From positions 591,949 to 655,948 of the forward strand of contig NZ_KI912610.1 in assembly GCF_000519305.1 (NCBI RefSeq): a DNA stretch of 64,000 nucleotides, written 5' to 3'. Of this stretch, positions 55,271-63,221 are shown in pieces. The translations under genes were made by a program, and so were the position numbers. Numbering within the stretch: the first letter of the stretch is position 1; each line of letters opens with the position of its first letter. This stretch comes from Mesorhizobium ciceri WSM4083 (lineage in GTDB: Bacteria > Pseudomonadota > Alphaproteobacteria > Rhizobiales > Rhizobiaceae). The notes beneath the pieces were generated by a model. It saw nothing but the letters and a program-made list of their open reading frames with translations, had not been told where the DNA came from and searched no databases.

Positions 55271-56803
55271 TCACTTGTAGATGAAGCCGACAACGCCGTG
55301 GTAGCGGCCGTTGGGCTTGTCTGTCTGCATGGTGCCGTAGACGCGATTGACGCGGCCAAGGAACATGCCGGCGCCATCGCTGGCGGCGTTGAAATTGTCG
55401 TCCGGCTTGGCAAGGTCGTTGCGGGTCACCGGCTTCACCAGATAGGGCGTTATGATGATGACGAGCTCGGTCTCGTTGCGGACGAAGTCCCTGCTGCGGA
55501 AGAGGGAGCCGAGCACCGGGATCTTGGCCAGGCCAGGCAGGCCCGAGATAGCCTGGCGAACGTCGTCGCGAACGAGACCGGCGATCATCATCGACCCGCC
55601 CGAAGGCAATTCGACGGTGGTATCGGCAAGCCTTTTGCGGATCGACAATATCGTCATGCCGGGTTGAGTGCCCGAACCTTCGAGGGTCGGCGCACCATCC
55701 GTGGTCGGCTCCGAAACAGACGTCCTGACCTTGAGGCTTATGCGCCCCGCCGACAACACGACCGGCTCGAACTCGAGGCCAATGCCGTATTCGATCTTTT
55801 CAAACGTGTATGTAGTCAGGCCGGTCTGATTGTCGGTCGAGACATTGCTCGAGCGACCGGTGGCCAGATTGTACTCGCCGCCGACCTTGAACGTTGCCTT
55901 CTCGCCGGACACGGCGGTGAGGGTCGGCTCGGCCAGCGTCTTCATCACGCCACTTTGCTCCATGGCATTGATGTAGGCCTGGAGGCCGTTGCCGATCCCG
56001 TCTCCCAGCAACAAACCGGAACTAGCCGAAAGCGGCTTGCCCAACCCGAAAGCAGGCGAGCTTGCCGCGCTATAGGAAATGCCGTTGGAGCTGCCGCTTC
56101 CGACCATATTGACGCCGAGCTGCTTCATCACGGAGCGGCTGACTTCGGCGACCGTCACCTTCAGCGTGACCTGGTCGTCGCCAATGATCTGTAGCAGGTT
56201 GACGATCTTGCTGGTGCGGCGCTCCTGGTCCGGATTGTTGATGTCGACACCGCTTTGGGCCGAACCGCCGGCGGCGGTCTGCGAATACTGTCCCGTCGTC
56301 GCTTCACCACCCGAAACGAAGATCGTCGCCAGGTCTACCGCGCGCTTTGCGTCCAGCGGCGTGTCGACCGTTCCGGTCAGGACGACGTTGTCGTTCAGCA
56401 GTTCCACCTTGATGGCCGACGTCGGCAGGAAGCGCCTGATATAATCCTCCAGGCCGGCAACGTCGCGTTCCACGGCCAGGTCCAGGCTGACGATCTGCTC
56501 GCCATTGGGGCCGAAGACAAAGATGTTCGTCTCGCCGACCGCCTTGCCGAACAGATAGATGCGCCGCGCGGTGCGGGTCACCGCATCGGCAACCGCCGGG
56601 TTGGCGACGAGAATGTCGTAGGCATCGCTCGGCAGGTCGATGACCACCGACTTGTTGAGGCCGAGCTTGACGCGCTGGGTGGCCGTCGATGCCGTGACCT
56701 GCGCGTTCTTTGCCTCGACGACGCTGCCTTGCACGTTCGTTCCGACGAGCAGCAGGCCGAATGCCGCGGCTACGATTGCCGGCAGTTTGCCACCTAGCTT
56801 CAT
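55271..56803 (-). CDS. cpaC: Flp pilus outer-membrane secretin CpaC/RcpA
   Basis: The 510-residue secretin has a signal peptide (MKLGGKLPAIVAAAFGLLLVG), a pilus-assembly N-terminal domain (LGLNKSVVIDLPSDAYDILVANPAVADAV), a BON-like stretch and the secretin core ending LGSLFRSRDFVRNETELVIIITPYLVKPV. It forms the outer-membrane pore. The start overlaps the cpaB stop (ATGA, 56800-56803), so translation is coupled. Confidence 0.95.
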   Translation of the reverse strand: MKLGGKLPAIVAAAFGLLLVGTNVQGSVVEAKNAQVTASTATQRVKLGLNKSVVIDLPSDAYDILVANPAVADAVTRTARRIYLFGKAVGETNIFVFGPNGEQIVSLDLAVERDVAGLEDYIRRFLPTSAIKVELLNDNVVLTGTVDTPLDAKRAVDLATIFVSGGEATTGQYSQTAAGGSAQSGVDINNPDQERRTSKIVNLLQIIGDDQVTLKVTVAEVSRSVMKQLGVNMVGSGSSNGISYSAASSPAFGLGKPLSASSGLLLGDGIGNGLQAYINAMEQSGVMKTLAEPTLTAVSGEKATFKVGGEYNLATGRSSNVSTDNQTGLTTYTFEKIEYGIGLEFEPVVLSAGRISLKVRTSVSEPTTDGAPTLEGSGTQPGMTILSIRKRLADTTVELPSGGSMMIAGLVRDDVRQAISGLPGLAKIPVLGSLFRSRDFVRNETELVIIITPYLVKPVTRNDLAKPDDNFNAASDGAGMFLGRVNRVYGTMQTDKPNGRYHGVVGFIYK

Positions 56804-57612
56804 TTCCTTGCTCCCACTTCGGAAACTTCGCCCGACTTGATCAACCTCACCGTTCCCCTGCGGCCATTGCCGGAAACGAGATAGTCGGCCTCACCCACAT
56901 TCTTTTCCTGCGTGTCCGCGACCGCCCGCAGCGCCAGGGTCAGGCGATCCGCCATCTGCTGGGCGACGGTGATGATCTCCGCCTGCTTGGGCGTCAGTTC
57001 CAGCGTGGCGGTCTGGCCCACCCTGGTCTTCTTGCCTTCCTCGTCCTCCTGAATGGTCTGGTCGATGGCCAGGACGCGGATGTTCTTGAGGATGGTCTCG
57101 GTGTTGAAGCCGGCGGAGCCGCTGGCGGCATCGGCCCTGCGGGTCATGATGACATCGACGAAATCGTTGGGAAGAATGAAGCCGCCGGCCGACGTATCGG
57201 CCGAGATGGCCGTGGCGACCGCCCGCATGCCGGAAGGCAGGATCGACGACATGAAGCTCTGACCCTCGCCGATCAGCTTGGAGCGCCGCAGGGGTTCTCC
57301 GGCATACATCGCCACACGGGCAATGGAACCCTTCAGCTTGTCCAGTGCCTCGGGCTCGGCGGTGCGGGTGATGAAATTCGCGTTGACGCCGTCGGCGGGC
57401 CAGGATTGCCAGGCGATGTTGTTTTGGATCGGGTTGCCCATCGGAACGTCGCCTGAAAGCACAAGCACATCCTGGAGTGCCACCGCCGGGGCCTGGGGGC
57501 CGGAATCGACGGCGACCTGGGGCGGCGGTGCCACCATGTTCTTCGCGACATAGCCAGCGCCACCCGCCGCGGCCACCGCCACGCTCAGAATTATCAATCG
57601 CGATGCTGGCAT
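56800..57612 (-). CDS. cpaB: Flp pilus assembly protein CpaB/RcpC
   Basis: The 270-residue periplasmic protein has one N-terminal membrane anchor (MPASRLIILSVAVAAAGGAGYVAKNM) and a SAF domain (about 55-130). The conserved RAVATAISADTSAGGFILPNDFVDVIMTR is diagnostic. CpaB/RcpC interacts with the secretin in the periplasm. It is the first gene of the cpaB-to-tadC operon. The 211-bp upstream gap (57613-57823) is AT-rich, with TTAA-type repeats that could hold the promoter. Confidence 0.93.
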   Translation of the reverse strand: MPASRLIILSVAVAAAGGAGYVAKNMVAPPPQVAVDSGPQAPAVALQDVLVLSGDVPMGNPIQNNIAWQSWPADGVNANFITRTAEPEALDKLKGSIARVAMYAGEPLRRSKLIGEGQSFMSSILPSGMRAVATAISADTSAGGFILPNDFVDVIMTRRADAASGSAGFNTETILKNIRVLAIDQTIQEDEEGKKTRVGQTATLELTPKQAEIITVAQQMADRLTLALRAVADTQEKNVGEADYLVSGNGRRGTVRLIKSGEVSEVGARK

Positions 57613-57823
57613 CTGTCCGAACCCTTGCCCTGGCAAACCACGTAGCCAAGCCGGACTTTGCAGCGGCAATCGTCAAAACAAGGTTAATGTAATGCTTACG
57701 ATCGTGATTAATTTAAGGTTTACATAAATTAGCCGGAATTTGGCCAGAACGACCAAAATGGCCGGGCCGGCCCTGTTGAGAACGGGGCTCGGCAATGCTG
57801 ACAGACAATAAAATATATCGTGG

Positions 57824-58351
57824 TCAGGCCGCCAGCCTGGCCAGCGCCCATATCATCAAAGGCGAGTCCGGATAGGTCAGCAACCCGCCAAGGCCGAGCG
57901 CGACGCCGTAGGGAACGCCTTTAGCCTCGTCGGCGAAATGGCGCAGAAACGGATTTTGGCCGGTAACGGCCGCAAGCATCGACTTCCGGTAGAGGATGAT
58001 CGCGAGCGTCAGCAGGCCGCCGATGATTGTCGAGGCGACAAGATACTCCACGAGATTGACATTGAGGCCCATCCAGATCGCGGTTGCGGCCAGAAGCTTG
58101 GCGTCGCCGCCGCCCATGCCGCCTATTGCAAACAGGCCGAACGTCACGGCCAGGACCAGGGCGCCGGCGGCGAAGTGTCCGCCATAGGCCGCCCAGTCCA
58201 TGCCTGTAAGGGGCGCGACCAGCGCGAAGACAACGACGAGCAGCACCGGCACGCGGTTGGCGATCGTCATCGACAGCATGTCGGAGATCGCGGCAAACAG
58301 CATGCAGAACGGAAAGACGACGAAGATCAGGGCTTCAAGCATCGGCGCCAT
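57824..58351 (-). CDS. cpaA: Flp prepilin peptidase CpaA/TadV
   Basis: A 175-residue type IV prepilin-like aspartyl protease with about five membrane helices. Catalytic aspartates are in FAAISDMLSMTIAN (about residue 24) and the GGMGGGDAKLL motif (about 84). It removes the leader from Flp pilin and the TadE-like pseudopilins. It lies downstream of the pilin gene, past a terminator-like hairpin at 58449-58478, and 211 bp upstream of cpaB. Confidence 0.94.
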   Translation of the reverse strand: MAPMLEALIFVVFPFCMLFAAISDMLSMTIANRVPVLLVVVFALVAPLTGMDWAAYGGHFAAGALVLAVTFGLFAIGGMGGGDAKLLAATAIWMGLNVNLVEYLVASTIIGGLLTLAIILYRKSMLAAVTGQNPFLRHFADEAKGVPYGVALGLGGLLTYPDSPLMIWALARLAA

Positions 58352-58448
58352 GCCTATTGTCCGATTTCACGGGCTCAATCTAAGTATGTTCGATTAACGA
58401 TTGATGAGGCCAGGAACGAAAAGACGACCTATATTGGCAGCGGCATAG

Positions 58449-58478
58449 AAAAAGGGCCGCCACGCGGCGGCCCTTTTC
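58449..58478 (-). terminator. terminator after the Flp pilin gene
   Basis: GGGCCGCC and GGCGGCCC (58454-58473) around a four-base loop, with TTTT on one side and AAAAA on the other. On the minus strand it follows the pilin gene by 36 bp, so the pilin message can be made in excess over cpaA. The T run is present in both orientations. Confidence 0.85.
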
Positions 58479-58513
58479 CAGAAATGTAATGCAAGTGCTC
58501 GGCGATAAGCCGA

Positions 58514-58696
58514 TCAGCTGCCGCTCGGCGTGCCGTTCAGGGTGGTGCCGATGTTGGTGAACTTGGCGTTCAGCGCATTGCCGAGCGTGCCGGCGCCAGT
58601 GATGATGGCGAGCGCGATGAGAGCGGCGATCAGACCATATTCGATAGCGGTCGCGCCGGATTCGTCCTTCACAAAACGTGCGATGAGATTAGACAT
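58514..58696 (-). CDS. Flp/Fap major pilin
   Basis: A 60-residue Flp pilin (PilA/CtpA-like). The prepilin peptidase site is G/ATAIEYG: a short charged leader MSNLIARFVKDESG, cleavage after the glycine, glutamate at +5 and tyrosine at +6. The hydrophobic stretch LIAALIALAIITGAG follows. Mature pilin subunits polymerise to the fibre used for surface attachment. Two CtrA-like boxes lie in the 334-bp divergent region upstream (58697-59030). Confidence 0.95.
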   Translation of the reverse strand: MSNLIARFVKDESGATAIEYGLIAALIALAIITGAGTLGNALNAKFTNIGTTLNGTPSGS

Positions 58697-58840
58697 TCGA
58701 GAGCTCCTACTCCACGTGTTACAGCACTTCCGTCAACTTCTGTGATGGTTGATCGGATGCTGCCAATCTAGGGAGAAGCTCTTTCGATCGGCTTAAGAAA
58801 CAGCCTTACCGATTCCTTTCCCGGTTCGAACATATTGCGT

Positions 58841-58857
58841 GGTTAACTTCGGGCTAA
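58841..58857. promoter_or_regulatory. CtrA-like box upstream of the pilin gene
   Basis: On the minus strand TTAG, seven bases, TTAACC: one mismatch from TTAA-N7-TTAA and with the preferred TTAACC half. It lies about 145 bp before the pilin start. Confidence 0.5.
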
Positions 58858-58965
58858 AGTACCGCCGCGCCTTCCTGTTCCGAGTTTGGCAGGCTTGCGC
58901 CCCGACCGGACCGCGCCTCGCGGGCGCCCTTGCCGGCCATTCTCACGATTGGCAACATCGCATGC

Positions 58966-58980
58966 TTAACCGTTGATTCA
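58966..58980. promoter_or_regulatory. CtrA-like box upstream of the secretin N-domain gene
   Basis: TTAA, CCGTTGA, TTCA: one mismatch from TTAA-N7-TTAA, with a TTAACC half. It lies about 50 bp before the gene at 59031 and overlaps a GANTC site (GATTC at 58975). A further GATTC lies at 58811. Confidence 0.4.
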
Positions 58981-59030
58981 CCAATCTCGTTCATGTTCCG
59001 TTGATCAGTCCGCCTGCGTGGAGCGCCTCA

Positions 59031-59453
59031 ATGGCCCAGCCGAGATCGTCAATCCTGATTGCCGCGCTTCTTGCCGTCTCGAGCTTCGTGGCGCCCGCCA
59101 TGGCCGGCGCCGGCATCGAGGTCACGATGAACCAGGCCAAGATCGTCAAACTGTCGCGCCCCGCAGACACCATCGTGGTCGGCAACCCGGCAATCGCCGA
59201 CGCTTCGGTGCAGGACGCTTCGACGATCGTGCTCACCGGCAAAGGCTTCGGCGTCACCAATCTGGTCGTGCTCGATACCGACGGCAGTCCCATCGTCGAC
59301 GAGCAGGTTACCGTCGTGCGGCAGGCCGCTTCGTCGGTGCGCATCTATCGGCGTGCCGAAATCCAGACGATGTCCTGCACGCCCTATTGCGAAAGCTCCT
59401 ACAAGAGCGAAGCGGAGAAGTCTTCCGAAGCGGAGATGAGCGTCAGCCGATAG
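59031..59453 (+). CDS. stand-alone pilus-assembly secretin N-terminal-domain protein
   Basis: The 140-residue protein has a signal peptide (SSILIAALLAVSSFVAPAMAG). Its single domain closely parallels the N-terminal domain of the CpaC encoded nearby (here IVKLSRPADTIVVGNPAIADASV; there VVIDLPSDAYDILVANPAVADAV). The tail has two cysteines (MSCTPYCESS) that could form a disulfide. The pore domain is absent. It may act as a periplasmic partner of the secretin. The ATG at 59031 with GGAGCG upstream is used rather than the earlier in-frame start. Confidence 0.85.
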   Translation: MAQPRSSILIAALLAVSSFVAPAMAGAGIEVTMNQAKIVKLSRPADTIVVGNPAIADASVQDASTIVLTGKGFGVTNLVVLDTDGSPIVDEQVTVVRQAASSVRIYRRAEIQTMSCTPYCESSYKSEAEKSSEAEMSVSR

Positions 59454-59590
59454 GTGGCGTGATCGGCTGCCGTTCCGGTTATCGGCTGGTTAAGAGGCCT
59501 GCGCCGACTTTAACGATCATCCAAACCGGACCTCAATTGGTTTGCGCTAATGCTCCTTCCGAGACCGCATCGAGATCGGCAGGATCGGAC

Positions 59591-60172
59591 ATGAGCACGG
59601 AATTCGGCTGCACAGGCGACCACAGAGCGGGACGCCGAAGGTTTTTCGCCCGCTTCCTTCGTGACCGGCGCGGCGCCACGGCAATCGAATTCGCGATCCT
59701 TTCAGTCCCCTTCGCGCTGCTTGTCTTCGCCATTCTGGAAAGCTGCATTTCGTTTGCCGCGCAGGAAGTGATGGCCAACATCACCGACGATGTCGCGCGA
59801 CAGTTGCGCACCGGCCAGTTAAAGGCGGCCACCGTCACTGAAGACGGGTTGAAGACCACGATCTGCAACAAACTGCAGATCATCGTCGCCCAGGATTGCA
59901 AGCTTCAGTTGATGGTGGATCTTCGCCAATACACGGCATTCGCAGACGCGGCGGCGGCCGGCTTCAAGATCAAGAACAACGATGTCCAGTTGACGAACGG
60001 CACCACCGAAGTGCCCTTTTCCACTACGGCGGGTGCGGCGGAGTCGAGGAACATGCTGCGGGTCTTTTACAAATGGCCGATCATGACCGACCTGCTGGCC
60101 AAATCGATGGGCGGCAACAAGACCCTGCATTTCGCATCGGTGACCTGGCAGAACGAGCCGTTCGACAACTGA
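59591..60172 (+). CDS. TadE-like pseudopilin
   Basis: A 193-residue TadE-family minor pilin. A basic N-terminus ends RDRRG/ATAIEF, a prepilin peptidase site with glutamate at +5, followed by the membrane stretch AILSVPFALLVFAILESCIS and a periplasmic domain with CNKLQIIVAQDC. It is processed by the CpaA peptidase and needed for normal pilus assembly. The ATG at 59591 has AGGA upstream. A much longer open frame back to 58973 is not coding upstream of this. Confidence 0.9.
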   Translation: MSTEFGCTGDHRAGRRRFFARFLRDRRGATAIEFAILSVPFALLVFAILESCISFAAQEVMANITDDVARQLRTGQLKAATVTEDGLKTTICNKLQIIVAQDCKLQLMVDLRQYTAFADAAAAGFKIKNNDVQLTNGTTEVPFSTTAGAAESRNMLRVFYKWPIMTDLLAKSMGGNKTLHFASVTWQNEPFDN

Positions 60173-60204
60173 GCGGAATGCACGAGCAGTATAAGAAAAG
60201 GGCA

Positions 60205-60828
60205 ATGAGCATGATGCGTGCGGGGGCACATCTTATGATTACGGGAGTTTGGCGCAAAGCAAGTCGATTCTGGTCGGATCGCCGCGGCATCGCGGCGGTC
60301 GAATTCGCTTTGATCATGCCAATTCTGCTGATCATGTATTTCCTCACAATGGAAGCGTCGCAAGCCATCGAGACCAGCAAGAAGGTCAGTCGTATCGGCA
60401 GCATGGTGGCCGATCTCGTCACCCAGCAGACAAGCGTCCTCAAAGCGGATGTCGACGCCATCATGCAGATCGGCAGCGTCACCCTTCAACCCTACAATCG
60501 CTCAAACCCGACCATCACCATCACGGCAATCCAGGTCTCGGCCGATGGGACACAGGCACTGGTGGTGTGGTCACGCAAATTGGTAGCCGGCGTCGCCAGC
60601 CGTGGCGCCGCCGCCACCACCGCGACAACGGTCCCGGCGGCGCTCAGAGTCGCCAACACTTTTCTCATCCGCGTCGAAAGCAACCTCGGCTATACGCCGG
60701 TCATCGCGTGGAGCGCGAGCAGTCAGCAGAAGCTTGGGCTGACCTCGGCTTTCAGCAACATAACCATGGGCGAAACCTATTTTCTGCGCCCCCGCAGAAG
60801 CGTGACGATCCCTTGCAGCGACTGTTGA
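60205..60828 (+). CDS. second TadE/TadF-like pseudopilin
   Basis: A protein of about 207 residues with SDRRG/IAAVEFALI, the prepilin peptidase site, then PILLIMYFLTMEASQAI as the membrane stretch and a C-terminal region ending CSDC. It lies 32 bp downstream of the first TadE-like gene and probably forms a pair (TadE/TadF type). Several ATG codons (60178, 60205, 60211, 60214) could be the start. The earliest lies six bases after the upstream stop. Confidence 0.88.
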   Translation: MSMMRAGAHLMITGVWRKASRFWSDRRGIAAVEFALIMPILLIMYFLTMEASQAIETSKKVSRIGSMVADLVTQQTSVLKADVDAIMQIGSVTLQPYNRSNPTITITAIQVSADGTQALVVWSRKLVAGVASRGAAATTATTVPAALRVANTFLIRVESNLGYTPVIAWSASSQQKLGLTSAFSNITMGETYFLRPRRSVTIPCSDC

Positions 60829-60865
60829 ACAAGAGGCAGCCAGGCGTTACGCAAGGCCGCTCCAG

Positions 60866-61786
60866 CTACTGCTGCTGTCCGCGGTCCGAAACGAAGCGCA
60901 CGATAGCAGCGGCCATCTCGTAGTCTTTGGGCGCCACGGTGGCGAAGCCGCCGGGATGCTTCGACTCCAGAAGGTCGTAGATATCGGGCGTCGTCGACTT
61001 GAGGTTGGTGAGGAACACGGTGAGCCGGCGCTTGGCTTCGGGGTCGAGATCGCTGCGGACCGCGTGCGGGCCGTATCTCAGCAGACCCGACGTCCACACG
61101 ACACGAAGCGCCGTCACCGAGAGCCCAGCCGCCTCCAACCTCGCCTGCGTGCCCGACGGTTCTCGCGGGCCGTCGGCAGCGGCCGTCACCCAGCCGAAGA
61201 GGCCATCGGCGCTGCCATCGACCAGCATCGTCTCGGCCGTCGCGGCCGAATCGGCACGGACCAGAAACGGTGCATCTTCCGCGATCTTGCGGCCTTCCGC
61301 CGCCAACGCCGCCAATGGCAAGAGAGAACCGCCGACGCTGTCCGAAGGCGCCATGGCGATACGATGGCTGTCCATCGCCGCAAGGTCGGGCAGCTTGCCG
61401 TCCCGCGTCAGCAGAACGGAGCGGATGCCGATCGAGCCGTCTGAATCGACCGGAGCGACAAGCGGCTCGATACATAAGCAGCGTTGCGAGGCCGTCGCAT
61501 ATGCGGTGGCCGAATAGATCGCATATTCGATGCGGGAATTGGCCTGCGCCTCGATCAGCGCGGCATAGTCGCGGGCAACGACAAATTCGACCTTCATACC
61601 CAATGCTTTGGTGTAGGCGTCGGTCAACACAGCCAGCCCCGGAACGGCGTTGCCGGCACCTGGCTCGGCAACGATGCCTATGCGAAACGTGCCGATATCA
61701 TCGCGCCAGTCGGCATGCGCCGGATTGGACCAGAGTGCGATCTGCGCCAGCATGAGAGCGGCATAAGTCTTCAGCGCAACTCTCAT
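60866..61786 (-). CDS. PhnD-like phosphate/phosphonate-family periplasmic binding protein
   Basis: A 306-residue binding protein (PhnD/PBP2-type). The N-terminal signal is MRVALKTYAALMLAQIALWSNPAHA; the core is RIGIVAEPGAGNAVPGLAVLTDAYTKALGMKVEFVVARDYAALIEAQANSRIEYAIYS. No ABC permease or ATPase accompanies it. It converges on the TadE-like gene with 37 bp between stops. Homologues often lie beside rhizobial tad loci, from memory, so it may belong functionally to the pilus or surface system instead of to transport. The ATG at 61786 is chosen by signal peptide. Confidence 0.8.
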   Translation of the reverse strand: MRVALKTYAALMLAQIALWSNPAHADWRDDIGTFRIGIVAEPGAGNAVPGLAVLTDAYTKALGMKVEFVVARDYAALIEAQANSRIEYAIYSATAYATASQRCLCIEPLVAPVDSDGSIGIRSVLLTRDGKLPDLAAMDSHRIAMAPSDSVGGSLLPLAALAAEGRKIAEDAPFLVRADSAATAETMLVDGSADGLFGWVTAAADGPREPSGTQARLEAAGLSVTALRVVWTSGLLRYGPHAVRSDLDPEAKRRLTVFLTNLKSTTPDIYDLLESKHPGGFATVAPKDYEMAAAIVRFVSDRGQQQ

Positions 61787-61838
61787 GACAGGAACCACGG
61801 TCTGTTGTCCTCGATCCATGCCCATGCCGGTGCATTTG

Positions 61839-61884
61839 TGCATGTCGTTGCCCAAAACCGCTGCGCACCTTTGGGCGACATGCA
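61839..61884. repeat. palindromic repeat, module-one copy
   Basis: TGCATGTCG, CCCAAAA, a loop, TTTGGG, CGACATGCA; 46 bp, the same size and arms as module one of the element at 35035-35080. It lies in the 193-bp divergent region between the PhnD-like gene and deoB, which holds no other feature that I can support. Confidence 0.75.
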
Positions 61885-61979
61885 TCAGACTATCACGCCA
61901 AGCCGTTGCCGTTTGGTTTCCGAATTGCCAATGAAGTCGCGGAACCCTATGTCTGGTCGGTCAAACTGGCAACAACTCG

Positions 61980-63221
61980 ATGACGCGCGCTTTCCTCTTC
62001 GTCCTGGACTCCTTCGGCATCGGTGGAGCGGCCGACGCCGACCGCTACGGCGACGCCGGCGCCAACACATTCGCGCACATCGCAGAAGCCTGTGCAGAGG
62101 GGCGCGCGGATCGCGAAGGGCTTCGCAGTGGACCGCTGTTTGTCCCCCACATGGCCTCGCTCGGGCTTGGCAAGGCTGCCGAAACCGCGACGGGACTGGG
62201 TTTTGCCAGCAGCGGGACGGATCTGCTCACCACTGCCTTCCACGGCGCTGCTCAGGAGGTTTCGAGCGGCAAGGACACGCCGTCGGGCCATTGGGAAATC
62301 GCCGGCCTGCCGGTTCGCCTCGACTGGGGCTATTTCCCGGATACGGTTCCCGCCTTTCCGGCCGAACTGACCGAGGCGATGATCCGCGAAGGCAAGGTGC
62401 CGGGCATTCTCGGCAATTGCCATGCGCCGGGCACCGAGATCATCGAGCGCTTCGGCGAGGAGCACATCCGGACCGGCAAGCCGATCTGCTACACGTCGGT
62501 CGACTCGGTCCTGCAAATCGCCGCGCATGAAGTTCATTTCGGCCTCGATCGGCTTTATGAATTCTGCCAGGTGGTGCGCAGGCTGGTTGACCCGCTGAGG
62601 ATCGGACGGGTGATCGCGCGACCGTTCGTCGGCGAAACCACCGCCACTTTCGAGCGGACATACAACCGTCATGACTACGCCGTGCCCCCGCCGGAACCGA
62701 CCCTGCTCGACCGGCTGACGGCGCGTGGCAGCCGTGTCATCACCGTCGGCAAGATCGGCGACATCTTCGCCCATCGCGGAATTTCGCAAGTGCGCAAGGC
62801 GGCAGGCAATATGGCGATGTTCGACGAGGCCCTGGGTGCGATGGATGATACCGGCGACGGTGATCTCGTCTTCGCCAATTTCGTCGACTTCGACACCGAA
62901 TTCGGTCACCGCCGCGATGTCGCGGGCTATGCTGCAGCGCTCGAGGCCTTCGACCTGCGGCTGCCGGAGGCATTTGCGAGGCTGCGGCAGGGCGATCTTC
63001 TCATCCTGACGGCCGACCACGGCAACGACCCTACCTGGGGCGGGACCGATCACACGCGCGAGCGCATTCCGGTGATCGGCACTGGACCGGGTCTCAAGGG
63101 CGGCGACATCGGACTGAGAACGACATTCGCCGACATCGGCGAGACCGTGGCCGAGCATCTCGGGCTGGCGCCCGGACGCTACGGCGCTTCTTTCTATACG
63201 GCGATCGGCGGTCATGCCTGA
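61980..63221 (+). CDS. deoB: phosphopentomutase
   Basis: A 413-residue alkaline-phosphatase-superfamily phosphopentomutase. The metal/phosphate site begins [21 protein letters not shown] near the N-terminus, and the C-terminal metal ligands are in [24 protein letters not shown]. It interconverts (deoxy)ribose-1- and -5-phosphate in nucleoside breakdown. The ATG at 61980 gives the full family length. Its last eight bases overlap the mutM start. Confidence 0.95.
   Translation: MTRAFLFVLDSFGIGGAADADRYGDAGANTFAHIAEACAEGRADREGLRSGPLFVPHMASLGLGKAAETATGLGFASSGTDLLTTAFHGAAQEVSSGKDTPSGHWEIAGLPVRLDWGYFPDTVPAFPAELTEAMIREGKVPGILGNCHAPGTEIIERFGEEHIRTGKPICYTSVDSVLQIAAHEVHFGLDRLYEFCQVVRRLVDPLRIGRVIARPFVGETTATFERTYNRHDYAVPPPEPTLLDRLTARGSRVITVGKIGDIFAHRGISQVRKAAGNMAMFDEALGAMDDTGDGDLVFANFVDFDTEFGHRRDVAGYAAALEAFDLRLPEAFARLRQGDLLILTADHGNDPTWGGTDHTRERIPVIGTGPGLKGGDIGLRTTFADIGETVAEHLGLAPGRYGASFYTAIGGHA

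Noticed and set aside
58740-58800. Sigma-54-like TTGGCAG element upstream of the pilin gene
   Set aside because: There is no GC at the -12 position at the required spacing, and no activator gene is nearby.
58973-59590. Upstream extension of the first TadE-like frame
   Set aside because: It runs out of frame through the secretin N-domain gene, which has a signal peptide and clear similarity to CpaC. The extension is Arg/His-rich shadow sequence.
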